A DNA stretch of 64,000 nt, taken from positions 558,001 through 622,000 of the forward strand of contig OZ252242.1 in assembly GCA_965249595.1 (NCBI GenBank). Reading direction: 5' to 3'. Shown here in pieces: positions 1 through 8,580 of this stretch (its first letter is position 1; each line of letters starts with the position of its first letter). The DNA is from VXNJ01 sp965249595 (lineage in GTDB: Bacteria > Chloroflexota > UBA11872 > VXNJ01). A program made the translations under genes and the position numbers. The notes under the pieces are model-generated. The model was not told the DNA's origin, did not search any database, and saw only the letters and a list, made by a program, of their open reading frames with translations.

Positions 1-171
1 TTCCTCGAAGCTGAGGATCTGCTCGCGCGGCAGAAATTCATAGTGCTCGCCAAATACCTCGAGCGGCATGCAGTAGCTGCAGCGGAAATTGCAGCGGTCG
101 GTCAGCGAGATCCGAAGATCACGCAGAGGGCGATCGAGGCGATCGACCGGCAATTGGAGGGTGTTATTCAC
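1..171 (-). CDS. moaA: GTP 3',8-cyclase MoaA, N-terminal part (runs off the window)
   Basis: MoaA is the radical-SAM enzyme that starts molybdenum cofactor synthesis by rearranging GTP. Only the first 57 codons are present. They contain the radical-SAM cluster motif CNFRCSYC (C-x3-C-x2-C) preceded by DLRISLTDR, which is typical of MoaA near its N-terminus. The start is GTG at 171-169, overlapping the TGA of the upstream A-type carrier gene (GTGA overlap), so the two are probably translationally coupled. Placing a 4Fe-4S enzyme directly after Fe-S assembly genes makes biological sense. The rest of the gene lies left of the window. Confidence 0.9.
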   Translation of the reverse strand, partial: MNNTLQLPVDRLDRPLRDLRISLTDRCNFRCSYCMPLEVFGEHYEFLPREQILSFEE

Positions 172-569
172 TCCGTGCGAGGTTGGTCTTCGCGTTGATT
201 TCGCATATTGCGCATCCGCGAGCGCCGCGGTTTGACGTCGAACGAGGTCCCGCAACCGCAGGTCACTTCGGCATTCGGATTGCGCAGCAGGAAACCGCGC
301 CCTATCAGGTTCTCGTTGAAATCCAGCTGGGAGCCCTCAATCAGAGCCCCTGCGAAATGATCAAAGACAACCCGGTAATCGGGCCCGTCGAAAACATGGT
401 CATCCTCGCCTATGGCGTTGTCGAGAACGAGGTCGTATTCGAACCCCGCGCAACCACCACGATTGACGATGATGCGAATGAACTTGCCGCCATTGGCAGG
501 AGCGTCAAGTGTCTCCTGGATGTAGCCTTCGGCTAGCGTCGTAACTGTGATCATCGATTCACTCTCCAC
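168..569 (-). CDS. A-type iron-sulfur carrier (IscA/ErpA/HesB family)
   Basis: A 133-residue A-type carrier that takes an Fe-S cluster from the assembly machinery to target proteins. The three conserved cysteines are visible: one in GGCAGF (about residue 40) and two in the C-terminal CGCG motif (about residues 104-106). About 20 arginine-rich residues follow the CGCG motif and exceed the usual family length. It lies 33 bp downstream of the cysteine desulfurase gene and overlaps the moaA start, so it is the third gene of a sufR-like/desulfurase/carrier/moaA operon. No scaffold gene (iscU or sufBCD) is in view. IscA, ErpA and SufA cannot be separated from sequence alone. Confidence 0.9.
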   Translation of the reverse strand: MESESMITVTTLAEGYIQETLDAPANGGKFIRIIVNRGGCAGFEYDLVLDNAIGEDDHVFDGPDYRVVFDHFAGALIEGSQLDFNENLIGRGFLLRNPNAEVTCGCGTSFDVKPRRSRMRNMRNQREDQPRTE

Positions 570-602
570 CCATTGCCGCTGAACTCTCTATTAACTCGCT
601 TG

Positions 603-1799
603 CTAACCATTTAGATTTCTCCCGGCGAAGCGATTATCAATCACCGGTGCCGTACCGCGTGCCCGCAGGCGTTCGATGATGCCAGCCAGGACGGTCAAAA
701 AGCGATCGACCTGCCCGGCGTCGTTGCCCTTGCCGGTGGTAATGCGCAGGCTAGCGCGGGCTATTTGAGGGGACAAACCAAGAGCCAGAAGCACATGTGA
801 CGGTTCTACCGAGGCCACCGTGCAAGCTGAGCCCGACGACGCCGCGAAGCCAGCTCGATCCAGCTCCAGCAACACCTGTTCGGCGCGGACGCCTTCTATA
901 CAAACATTGGTGTTGTTGGCCAAACGCTGATCGGGGTGACCATTAAAGATGATCCCGCCTATTTCCGCCAGGCCGGCCCGGATCTGCTTTTGCAGGCCCA
1001 TGTCAAACGACCGATTGGCGGTTCGTTCTGAACGCGCCAGGCGCAGGCCGGTCGCCAACCCGGTGGCAAGGGCCACGTTCTCGGTCCCGGCGCGACGCCG
1101 GTTTTCCTGGCCACCACCCTGGATCTGAGGAACGACCCGCGTGCCCGGGCGCACGTAGAGCGCGCCGACCCCCTTGGGGCCGTAGAACTTATGGGCGGCA
1201 ATTGAGAGCAGATCCACGCCTAACTCGTCGACCCGGGCTTCGCAGCTGGCGATCGCCTGGACCGCATCGGTATGAAAAATCGCCCCCGCGGCGTGGGCCT
1301 GGGCGGCCAACGCCGGGATGTCGGCGATCACCCCGATCTCATTGTTGGCGTACATTAGCGATACCACCGCCACATCATCACCGAGGACCGTGGCCAAGGC
1401 TTGCGGTTTAATCAATCCTTGGTCGTCGACCTTAACGATTCGCACCTCGAATCCAGCATGGCGCTGCAGGTATTCAACCGCCCCGAGCACGCAGTGGTGT
1501 TCGATCGCCGAGGTGATCACAACGTTGCGTCCGCGCTCGCGGGCGGCTATGGCGGCACCCTTGATCGCCAAATTCGCGCCTTCTGATCCCGAGCCGGTAA
1601 AGACCACGTCGCCGGGCTCACATTCAAGTTCGTCGGCCACCAGCTCGCGGGCCCGATCTAGGCCGGCCCGCGCCCTCCGCGACTCCAGGTAGAGACCGGA
1701 AGGGTTGAATCCATCAACTGAAAACCAAGGCAGCATCGCCTCGAGAACCTCGGGCGACACCGGCGTGGTGGAGGCATGGTCGAGATAGATTCGATCCAT
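603..1799 (-). CDS. cysteine desulfurase (IscS/NifS type)
   Basis: A 398-residue PLP enzyme that converts cysteine to alanine and supplies persulfide sulfur for Fe-S clusters. It begins with MDRIYLDHASTTP, the classic NifS/IscS opening. The PLP lysine is in SIAAHKFYGPKG (about residue 205), and the catalytic cysteine lies in SSGSACT (about residue 322), inside the longer loop of group I desulfurases. It sits 31 bp after the SufR-like gene and just before the A-type carrier. Because tRNA thiolation also uses IscS-type enzymes, a wider role is possible. Confidence 0.93.
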   Translation of the reverse strand: MDRIYLDHASTTPVSPEVLEAMLPWFSVDGFNPSGLYLESRRARAGLDRARELVADELECEPGDVVFTGSGSEGANLAIKGAAIAARERGRNVVITSAIEHHCVLGAVEYLQRHAGFEVRIVKVDDQGLIKPQALATVLGDDVAVVSLMYANNEIGVIADIPALAAQAHAAGAIFHTDAVQAIASCEARVDELGVDLLSIAAHKFYGPKGVGALYVRPGTRVVPQIQGGGQENRRRAGTENVALATGLATGLRLARSERTANRSFDMGLQKQIRAGLAEIGGIIFNGHPDQRLANNTNVCIEGVRAEQVLLELDRAGFAASSGSACTVASVEPSHVLLALGLSPQIARASLRITTGKGNDAGQVDRFLTVLAGIIERLRARGTAPVIDNRFAGRNLNG

Positions 1800-1830
1800 A
1801 TACAGCCGTTCCCCGGCGACGGCAAATCGC

Positions 1831-2484
1831 CTAGTTGTCGGTGGACTCCGCTATCGGCTCGGATGGGATGACGGCGTAGGTGCACAGTTCGTCGTCGAGA
1901 GGGAGCCGCTTGACCGATTCAACCACAACTTGGCCACCCAGCAACCGTCCGATCATGTCCCGTTCACAGTTACACGGCACGTCGGTCACCTCGGCCACCG
2001 CCGACACCGGACAGTTACGGGCCTCGATTAAGAATCCGCCATCGGTCGGATTGAAGCTGGCCATGAAACCGCGTCGCGTGAGCGCTTGGCAGATCACTTC
2101 CAACTTTTCTTCCAGGCTGCGTCCCAACAGAAACGGTCGGATTTCCGACTCCAGTCGGAAACCGCGGCGTTGAAAGACATTGCGCACCAATTCGACTTCG
2201 CCCTGGGTAGCGGCCGATTCGACCAACTCAACGACCAGTTCGCGGTAGTCCTTGGGAAACATCTCGTCCGCCCGGGCGGTCAGTCGGTAACGATGGCGCG
2301 GGCGGCCCACGCCGGCGCGTACCGATTCGACCTCGACGTAATGATTGGCCTGGAGCCAATCCAACTGGGGGCGGACCGATTGGACTCGGGCGCCGTAAAG
2401 CCGCGCGATCGCAGCCGAATCCAGCGGGCCATGCTGGCGCAGTATGCGCACCAAGTCGGCCCGCGGCGAGCTTTCAATCGACAT
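1831..2484 (-). CDS. SufR-like Fe-S cluster transcriptional regulator
   Basis: A 217-residue winged-helix regulator. Residues 1-70 form a MarR/DeoR-like HTH (PLDSAAIARLYG followed by the GVGRPRHRY wing). The C-terminal half carries four cysteines arranged C-x12-C-x-C-x27-C (about residues 158-201), the region where SufR proteins bind an Fe-S cluster. It is the first gene of the Fe-S operon, so autoregulation in response to Fe-S status is the natural inference. It has a strong Shine-Dalgarno site (AGGAGGG) before ATG 2484. The third cysteine is displaced compared with the spacing I recall for cyanobacterial SufR. Confidence 0.8.
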   Translation of the reverse strand: MSIESSPRADLVRILRQHGPLDSAAIARLYGARVQSVRPQLDWLQANHYVEVESVRAGVGRPRHRYRLTARADEMFPKDYRELVVELVESAATQGEVELVRNVFQRRGFRLESEIRPFLLGRSLEEKLEVICQALTRRGFMASFNPTDGGFLIEARNCPVSAVAEVTDVPCNCERDMIGRLLGGQVVVESVKRLPLDDELCTYAVIPSEPIAESTDN

Positions 2485-2533
2485 TTGAAGCCCTCCTGCC
2501 GTAATGTGGTACGCGCTCTTTGTCTATTTTGGC

Positions 2534-2672
2534 CTTCGCATCGCCGGGGCACCAAAGCTACCACTAACTTGCGCGGACCGGCGGCGATTGGCCTTTATTT
2601 TCATCTTCTGTTATATTGGTGTTCCTAGTGCTTCGCACCAGTGGTATCTTTTGGTGCCCCGGCGATGCGAAG
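2534..2672. repeat. 33-bp near-perfect inverted repeat flanking the sigma-factor promoter
   Basis: The left arm (2534-2565) and right arm (2640-2672) are reverse complements over about 32-33 bp with one single-base indel and about two mismatches. They are separated by 74 bp. The arms share cttcgcatcgccggggcacc, and their inner ends are agtggta-like. The spacer contains the best promoter of this divergent region. The arms could be a paired operator for DNA looping, a cruciform, or the terminal repeats of a small non-autonomous element about 139 bp long. I see no target-site duplication and no second copy in the window. Confidence 0.8.
2588..2617 (+). promoter_or_regulatory. probable sigma-70 promoter of the sigma-factor gene
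   Basis: TTGGCC (2588-2593) and TATATT (2612-2617) are separated by 18 bp, in an AT-rich patch within the loop between the two inverted-repeat arms. Transcription would start near 2624 and give a leader of about 240 nt, including the right arm, before the GTG start at 2866. This is pattern-based only. Confidence 0.5.
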
Positions 2673-2865
2673 ATCCGCACCACCTTCCGTAACGGCGGGC
2701 GATGGCGCGGAGGACCCCAAACCCCTGCCGGTATTAGCCGGGAGCCCAACGCGCCCGCGCCCAATCCGGCGAATGCCCCAGATCCGATTGCGATCTGTGT
2801 ACGTATCTACTACCAGAGAAGCAATCACCTAATACCGCCAACGAACGAAAGAAAGTGAGAGCCAA

Positions 2866-3867
<1,002 letters not shown>

Positions 3868-3874
3868 ACAATTT

Positions 3875-3901
3875 TCATCGCCGACGGTCAGCCGGCGATG
3901 A
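3875..3901. terminator. hairpin between convergent sigA and nadA
   Basis: A perfect 9-bp stem, tcatcgccg (3875-3883) paired with cggcgatga (3893-3901), lies between the stop codons of the convergent sigma-factor and nadA genes. There is no proper T-tract on either side, so it may act as a weak or factor-assisted bidirectional terminator. Confidence 0.6.
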
Positions 3902-3906
3902 CTTAT

Positions 3907-4974
3907 CTAGCCGATCGTCAGCATCCGTTCGATGCTGCCCAGCGCCCGCAGGCGAATCGATTCCGAGACCTCGATTTGCAGCACGTCGTCACGCAATGAT
4001 TCGAGCACGTTCTCAAGGGTGATCTCGTTCATGTGCGGGCAACGCACGGAGCAAAGCGAGAGCATCTCTTTGTCGCGCGCTTCGGCGGCGATGTTCTCGC
4101 CCATCGCGCATTCGGTGAGCAATAGGTAACGACCACCGACCGCGGCTTTGACGTGGGCGATCATCGCCCCGGTGGATCCAGAGAAATCGGACACCTCGAC
4201 CACCTCCGGGCTGCATTCAGGGTGCGCCAATACCACGACATCCGGGAACTGCAGCCGGATGTTGGCAACATCCTCGACGGTGAATTTTTCGTGCACTTCG
4301 CAGCGACCATGCCATCCGATCAGGGAGTGTTCCAGCCCATCGGCGGCATCGCGGGCGGCCCGGGCGGAGCTGACCGGCCGCGATCCGGGAAGAATCACCC
4401 GTCGGCCGGAATCCCGCGCCACATTGCGGGCCAAGTATTCGTCAGGTAGAAAAATCACGGTGTCAGAGTCGAGCGATTCAACCACCGCCTGGGCATTGCT
4501 GGAAGTGCAGCAGACGTCCACTTCAGCTTTAACGTCCGCGTAGGTATTGATGTAGGCGACGATCGGAACGCCCGGATACTTACTGCGCAGATCGCGAACA
4601 TCCTGGGCTGTAATCGAGGCCGCCAGCGAGCATCCGGCCACTTTCGCCGGCAGCAGCACGGTGCGCTCTGGATTGAGGATCTTTGCGGTTTCGGCCATGA
4701 AGCGAACGCCGCAAAAAACTATCGGGTCGCAATCGGTGCGGGCGGCGATGCGCGACAGTTCCAGCGAATCGCCGTGGAAGTCGCAAACGGAGTGATAGAG
4801 GGCCGGTTCCATGTAGTTGTGGCCCAAAATGACCGCGCCGCGCTCGCGCTTTAGCTCGTTGACCTCAGCCGCAATCTCGGCCTTGATTTCAATTTCGAAG
4901 TCAGGCACGATTCCGGCCAGCTTCTCGTGCATATGCTGGCGCAATGAACGGCCTGGCCTAGTGTCAACGACCAT
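3907..4974 (-). CDS. nadA: quinolinate synthase NadA
   Basis: NadA condenses iminoaspartate with dihydroxyacetone phosphate to quinolinate in NAD synthesis, using a 4Fe-4S cluster. The family opening GAVILGHNYMEPALYHSVCD is present. Cluster-ligand regions are visible in GCSLAASI, HPECSPEV and SVRCPHMNEITLE. An upstream GTG (5046) is in frame, but the start is better placed at ATG 4974, because GGGGAGCGAGG lies immediately before it and family homology begins after it. This gives about 355 residues. nadB and nadC are not nearby. Its need for an Fe-S cluster fits the Fe-S operon a few kb away. Confidence 0.93.
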   Translation of the reverse strand: MVVDTRPGRSLRQHMHEKLAGIVPDFEIEIKAEIAAEVNELKRERGAVILGHNYMEPALYHSVCDFHGDSLELSRIAARTDCDPIVFCGVRFMAETAKILNPERTVLLPAKVAGCSLAASITAQDVRDLRSKYPGVPIVAYINTYADVKAEVDVCCTSSNAQAVVESLDSDTVIFLPDEYLARNVARDSGRRVILPGSRPVSSARAARDAADGLEHSLIGWHGRCEVHEKFTVEDVANIRLQFPDVVVLAHPECSPEVVEVSDFSGSTGAMIAHVKAAVGGRYLLLTECAMGENIAAEARDKEMLSLCSVRCPHMNEITLENVLESLRDDVLQIEVSESIRLRALGSIERMLTIG

Positions 4975-5158
4975 CCTCGCTCCCCGTCCCTTACCGCTTC
5001 GGTTATGGCGGCAATTGCCGCGCTGGCAATTTGCCAGGTGGATCACCGCGGATTATCACTAGTCCGCACAGGCGGACTCTCTTGCGGGCAATTGTATTGG
5101 CCCAGCCGACTCCGGGCGCTAAATTTAGCGCTGAACACCTACGCGCCGGCGAAACCTC

Positions 5159-5461
5159 GTGGACCTAAACCTGCCAATCCTTCAGATTCCAGACGAAACC
5201 CTGGGAGCAATCATCTACTTTGTGGTTATCCCGTTAAATTTCGTGCTGGTCGTGGTGGCCCTGCTGGACATCACCCGGCGCCCGGCCTGGCAGCTCTCGC
5301 TGGTGGCCCGCGCCATTTGGGGACTGGTCATCTTTTTAATCTGGTTGGTCGGACCGGCCGCTTACCTGATCTGGCGTCGACGCCTGCCGGCAGCCAACAT
5401 CGCATCGCCGCCACGCCCTTCCAAACGTCGGCGCCGTCAAGTCGAGCGAAAACGCCGCTAG
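5159..5461 (+). CDS. small membrane protein, PLDc_N-like
   Basis: A 100-residue protein with two predicted membrane helices (about residues 13-37 and 49-70) separated by a short loop with DITRRPAWQ, and a very basic cytoplasmic tail ending in an R/K-rich stretch. The second helix has the W-x(n)-GPAAYLIWR pattern seen in the phospholipase-D nuclease N-terminal (PLDc_N) membrane module, which also occurs alone in many bacteria. The start is GTG 5159. It sits just upstream of rplU and rpmA on the same strand. Its function is unknown. Confidence 0.7.
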   Translation: MDLNLPILQIPDETLGAIIYFVVIPLNFVLVVVALLDITRRPAWQLSLVARAIWGLVIFLIWLVGPAAYLIWRRRLPAANIASPPRPSKRRRRQVERKRR

Positions 5462-5555
5462 CAATTGCAGCGGCAGATTTAATTCGATTTTGTTAGCATT
5501 GGCGGCATTGCCAAAGTTGGCAGTGCTTCCCCAGCCAACTACTTGAAGCCCCGTC

Positions 5556-5900
5556 ATGTTTGCCGTAGTTTCCGCATCATCCCGCCAAAACTTGGTTCGC
5601 GTAGGCGATTCCATTACCGTCAATCGCGTCTCGGCTGAGCCCGAGAGCGAACTGGCGCTGGAGGACGTCGTATTGATAGCCGACGATGACGGTGTCGCGC
5701 TTGGCTCCCCGGCAATTGATGGAGCGCAGGTCATCTGCAAGGTCGTGGCCCACACCCGCGGGCCCAAAGTGCGCACGCAGCGCTACAAAGCCAAAAAGCA
5801 CTATGAAAGGCGCGTTGGACATCGCCAAAATCAGACAGTCCTGGTGGTAACGGCCATCAAAGCCGGCGACGCCAGCCGGGCCGAATACCTAGAAGAATAA
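5556..5900 (+). CDS. rplU: 50S ribosomal protein bL21
   Basis: A large-subunit protein that binds 23S rRNA. At 114 residues it has the L21 pattern: FAVVSASSRQNLVRVGD at the start, EDVVLIADDDGVALGSP with GAQV in the middle, and KKHYERRVGHRQNQTVL (an RNA-binding GHRQ motif) near the end. It is followed 16 bp later by rpmA, the conserved rplU-rpmA pair. The usual third gene, obgE, does not follow; a tRNA does. Confidence 0.95.
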   Translation: MFAVVSASSRQNLVRVGDSITVNRVSAEPESELALEDVVLIADDDGVALGSPAIDGAQVICKVVAHTRGPKVRTQRYKAKKHYERRVGHRQNQTVLVVTAIKAGDASRAEYLEE

Positions 5901-5916
5901 AGGGTTTTCCCAGCAA

Positions 5917-6174
5917 ATGGCCAAGAAAAAAGCCGGCGGAACTTCCCGCAATGGGCGTGATTCAAATCCCAAGATGCTCGGCGTCAAACGCTACGGCGGC
6001 GAGCAGGTCAAGATCGGCCACATTATCTGCCGCCAGCGGGGCACCCGGATCCATCCCGGTCGCAATGTTGGCATGGGTCGCGACCACACATTGTTTGCTC
6101 TGGCGCCCGGCACGGTCCACTTCGAAAAGCGTCACGACCGCCGCCGGTACGTAAACATAATCACCGCCGAATAG
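5917..6174 (+). CDS. rpmA: 50S ribosomal protein bL27
   Basis: An 85-residue bL27, whose N-terminal tail reaches the peptidyl-transferase centre. It starts with MAKKKAGGTSRNGRDSNPK, the E. coli-type mature N-terminus without a cleavable extension, and continues with LGVKRYGGEQVKIGHIICRQRGT and HPGRNVGMGRDHTLFAL. It pairs with rplU just upstream, and the two are probably co-transcribed. Confidence 0.96.
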   Translation: MAKKKAGGTSRNGRDSNPKMLGVKRYGGEQVKIGHIICRQRGTRIHPGRNVGMGRDHTLFALAPGTVHFEKRHDRRRYVNIITAE

Positions 6175-6196
6175 GGCGCGAATTTCGGCCCATTTT

Positions 6197-6269
6197 GGGG
6201 CGATAGCTCAGCTGGAAGAGCGCTACACTCGCATTGTAGAGGTCGAGGGTTCGAATCCCTTTCGCTCCA
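6197..6269 (+). tRNA. tRNA-Ala (anticodon CGC)
   Basis: A 73-nt cloverleaf. The acceptor stem is GGGGCGA paired with TCGCTCC, with discriminator A. The D arm is GCTC/GAGC. The anticodon stem is CTACA/TGTAG, enclosing loop CTCGCAT with anticodon CGC (reads GCG). The T arm has loop TTCGAAT. The acceptor has one G-T wobble at the third pair (G3-U70), which is the alanine identity element. CCA is not encoded. It lies 22 bp after rpmA. Confidence 0.93.
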
Positions 6270-6436
6270 CCGGACTAAATCACGAACCGCATGTTTTTTC
6301 GGTTCAATTCACCCACTCAAAGTGGGGCCTGGGCGACTGACGGACCTGGGCAGGACCGGCAAACTGCCGCGGTCATTTGATGCCCCGCTAACTGGTGTGA
6401 TCGCCGAAAAAAGCGTTTTGCGAGAGCACGAGCCCC

Positions 6437-7003
6437 ATCCATTCGGACGAGACGGAATTACCGCCTGGCAAACGTGAAGAGCTACTGCGGACGCTGAGAA
6501 CCCGTTATGCCGAAAACATGAACCGCCATCAAGGTCTTCAATGGGCAACGGTTCATGCAAGGTTGGATGCCAACACCGACAAGCTGTGGTCACTTAACGA
6601 AATGGAGAGAACGGGCGGTGAGCCGGACGTAGTTGGTCACGGTCCAAAAACGGACGAATTCATATTTTTTGATTGCTCGGCGGAAAGCCCTGCTGGCCGC
6701 AGAAAAGTCTGCTACGACCGGGAAGGGCTGGAATCTCGGAAGAAATTCAAACCTGAAAACAATGCCGTTGATATGGCAACCACCATGGGTATTGATCTCC
6801 TGACTGAAGAGCAATACAAAGAATTGCAGGAACTTGGAGAATTCGATACAAAAACGTCAATCTGGCCAAAAGCACCCTCTGTTTTCAAAAAACTAGGTGG
6901 TGGCCTCTTTGGTGATCGCCGCCATGGCCGGGTTTTCGTGTATCCCAACGGCCCACAGTCCCACTATTCCAACCGGTCCTTCCGCGGCTCGCTAAGGGTC
7001 TAA
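6437..7003 (+). CDS. DUF4256-family protein (start codon uncertain)
   Basis: This matches the DUF4256 family, which has no known function. Characteristic stretches are MNRHQGLQW, LWSLNEMERTGGEPDVV, FFDCSAESPAGRR and the C-terminal FRGSLRV. The first in-frame ATG is at 6518 (161 aa). However, the reading frame stays open back to 6401, and codons 6476-6517 encode EELLRTLRTRYAEN, which belongs to the conserved domain. No ATG, GTG or TTG exists in that extension. ATC 6437 is the position that gives a family-length N-terminus. Either a rare start is used or the start codon has been lost. The gene is more AT-rich than its neighbours, which suggests transfer. Confidence 0.8.
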   Translation: MHSDETELPPGKREELLRTLRTRYAENMNRHQGLQWATVHARLDANTDKLWSLNEMERTGGEPDVVGHGPKTDEFIFFDCSAESPAGRRKVCYDREGLESRKKFKPENNAVDMATTMGIDLLTEEQYKELQELGEFDTKTSIWPKAPSVFKKLGGGLFGDRRHGRVFVYPNGPQSHYSNRSFRGSLRV

Positions 7004-7069
7004 ATTTCACCCAGACGAATGGTGACAAATTCCGGAGCGGAACACCTGAAAAAAGGAACGCAAACACCC

Positions 7070-7615
7070 ATGACCTCGCAGTCAAAGCACCCCAGAGCGC
7101 CTGAGCTGGCAATCACTCGCTGGTTCAATACCGCGGACAATCCAACGCTGGCTGACCTGAGAGGCGAGATTGTAGTGATCGAGGCGTTTCAGATGCTGTG
7201 TCCGGGATGCGTTTCCCACGGTCTGCCGCAGGCATCGCGCATTCAATTCGCCTTCGGCGATGACGTCACCGTGCTCGGGCTCCACTGCGTATTTGAGCAC
7301 CACGACGCCATGACACCGGTGTCCCTTGAAGCGTTCCTGCACGAGTACCGCATCACGTTCCCGGTCGGCGTCGACGCCCCTGCCCCCGGGATTCCCATTC
7401 CCACCACAATGGGCCGGTTCCAGCTAAGGGGCACCCCGAGCCTGGTTGTCATCGACCGGGCCGGACGCATTCGCATCAACGCATTTGGCCAGATTGACGA
7501 CCTAGCCGTCGGCGCCACCCTCGCCCGCCTAATTGACGAACCTCGCCCCGGGCCGGAGGCCGACTGCGATCCCGAACTCGGATGCCTTGCGCCAACCAGC
7601 GATTCCAACTCCTAG
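7070..7615 (+). CDS. thioredoxin-fold redoxin (AhpC/TSA or TlpA-like)
   Basis: A 181-residue redoxin with a thioredoxin fold. After a short N-terminal strand, the active site appears as FQMLCPGCVSHGLPQ (CPGC, about residue 46). It is followed by VTVLGLHCVFEHHDAMT and a cis-Pro region in GTPSLVVIDRAGRIR. A C-terminal tail has two more cysteines. The start is set at ATG 7070, which has AAAGGA about 11 nt before it; an upstream ATG at 7019 lacks a ribosome site. There is no signal peptide, so it is probably cytoplasmic. Its substrate is unknown. It follows DUF4256 on the same strand. Confidence 0.75.
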   Translation: MTSQSKHPRAPELAITRWFNTADNPTLADLRGEIVVIEAFQMLCPGCVSHGLPQASRIQFAFGDDVTVLGLHCVFEHHDAMTPVSLEAFLHEYRITFPVGVDAPAPGIPIPTTMGRFQLRGTPSLVVIDRAGRIRINAFGQIDDLAVGATLARLIDEPRPGPEADCDPELGCLAPTSDSNS

Positions 7616-7969
7616 CCAGCGACGCTGACTTTGACAGTAGCCGGCCATCGCATCGCCATCCCGCCTCGGCTTGGCGCGATCGCCCGACGCGGAAGCAGAG
7701 TCGCCGATAACGGCCCGGCCAGGCCTGACGAAGCTATTTCATTTATGACTATCAATAAACGGCCCGCTGAGGGCTCAGCCCCAGGTCAGGTGGCGTAGCC
7801 GAAGGGCTCAACTGCCTAAATTGCCAACTCGTTTGCTGCACCAAATTTCGGTGGACGTGCTTGGCGTTACCCTCAAATGACTCGGCAAGGCGCAAGGCGG
7901 AGATGATTGTGAAGAGTTCAAACCCATCCGGACAGCAGCAGCGTGAATAACAGTGGCGGAATCGTGGTG
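7616..7969. other. intergenic stretch without recognised genes
   Basis: About 350 bp between the redoxin and MOSC genes. I checked for a molybdenum-cofactor riboswitch because a MOSC gene follows, but saw no convincing conserved core. An AT-rich patch around 7740-7760 may hold a promoter. No convincing small gene is visible. Confidence 0.4.
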
Positions 7970-8494
7970 ATGGTTAGCAGCAATTCGGCGCATTCGGTGG
8001 CAAAAGTAAACCGGCGACAAATCCAATTGCTCGCCGGTTTGGGTGTTGAGGGCGATATTCAACAAGGGAAAACTGCCAAACATCGGTGGATCGCCGCCCG
8101 CGATCCCAAACAGGCAAACCTCAGACAAGTTCACCTGATCCACGCCGAGCTGCACGAAGAACTGCAAAAAACTGGGTTTTTCATCGCAGCCGGCCAAATG
8201 GGGGAGAACATAACCACCCGGGGAATAGACCTCCTGGCGCTGCCGCACGGCACCAAGTTGACGCTCGGCAAAGCCGCAGTCGTGGAAATTACCGGTTTTC
8301 GCATTCCCTGCAGCCAACTAGATGGCCTGCAGCCAGGTTTGATGCAGGCCGTCCTCGGGCGCGACGAAGACGGAAACCCTACTAGTAAGGCTGGCATCAT
8401 GTCAGTCGTGCTTTCAGGCGGCGAAGTCAAGCCGGGCGACTCCATCGCGGTCGAATTGCCTTCGCGACCTCATCACCGACTGGAAAGCGTTTAA
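7970..8494 (+). CDS. MOSC-domain protein
   Basis: A MOSC (Moco sulfurase C-terminal) domain protein of about 174 residues. The family binds molybdenum cofactor or moves sulfur, sometimes in detoxification of N-hydroxylated compounds. Signature pieces are GVEGDIQQGK, NLRQVHLIHAELHEEL, GQMGENITTRGIDLLALP, TGFRIPCSQLD (with the conserved cysteine of the domain) and the C-terminal GDSIAVELP. GTG 7943 or ATG 7970 could be the start. The ATG is preferred because the domain begins after it, but neither has a strong ribosome site. It is alone on the plus strand and is not linked to the moaA gene at the left edge. Confidence 0.85.
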   Translation: MVSSNSAHSVAKVNRRQIQLLAGLGVEGDIQQGKTAKHRWIAARDPKQANLRQVHLIHAELHEELQKTGFFIAAGQMGENITTRGIDLLALPHGTKLTLGKAAVVEITGFRIPCSQLDGLQPGLMQAVLGRDEDGNPTSKAGIMSVVLSGGEVKPGDSIAVELPSRPHHRLESV

Positions 8495-8580
8495 TGTTCG
8501 GCGCGGCGGCGAAAACTATCCCGTCGGCCTCTTTTCAACTTGGCCCGGGTTGCACCGCTATCTGCTTCGCCGCTAACAAC

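Noticed and set aside
7616..7969. Possible molybdenum-cofactor riboswitch before the MOSC gene
   Set aside because: No conserved core or convincing stem arrangement was seen.
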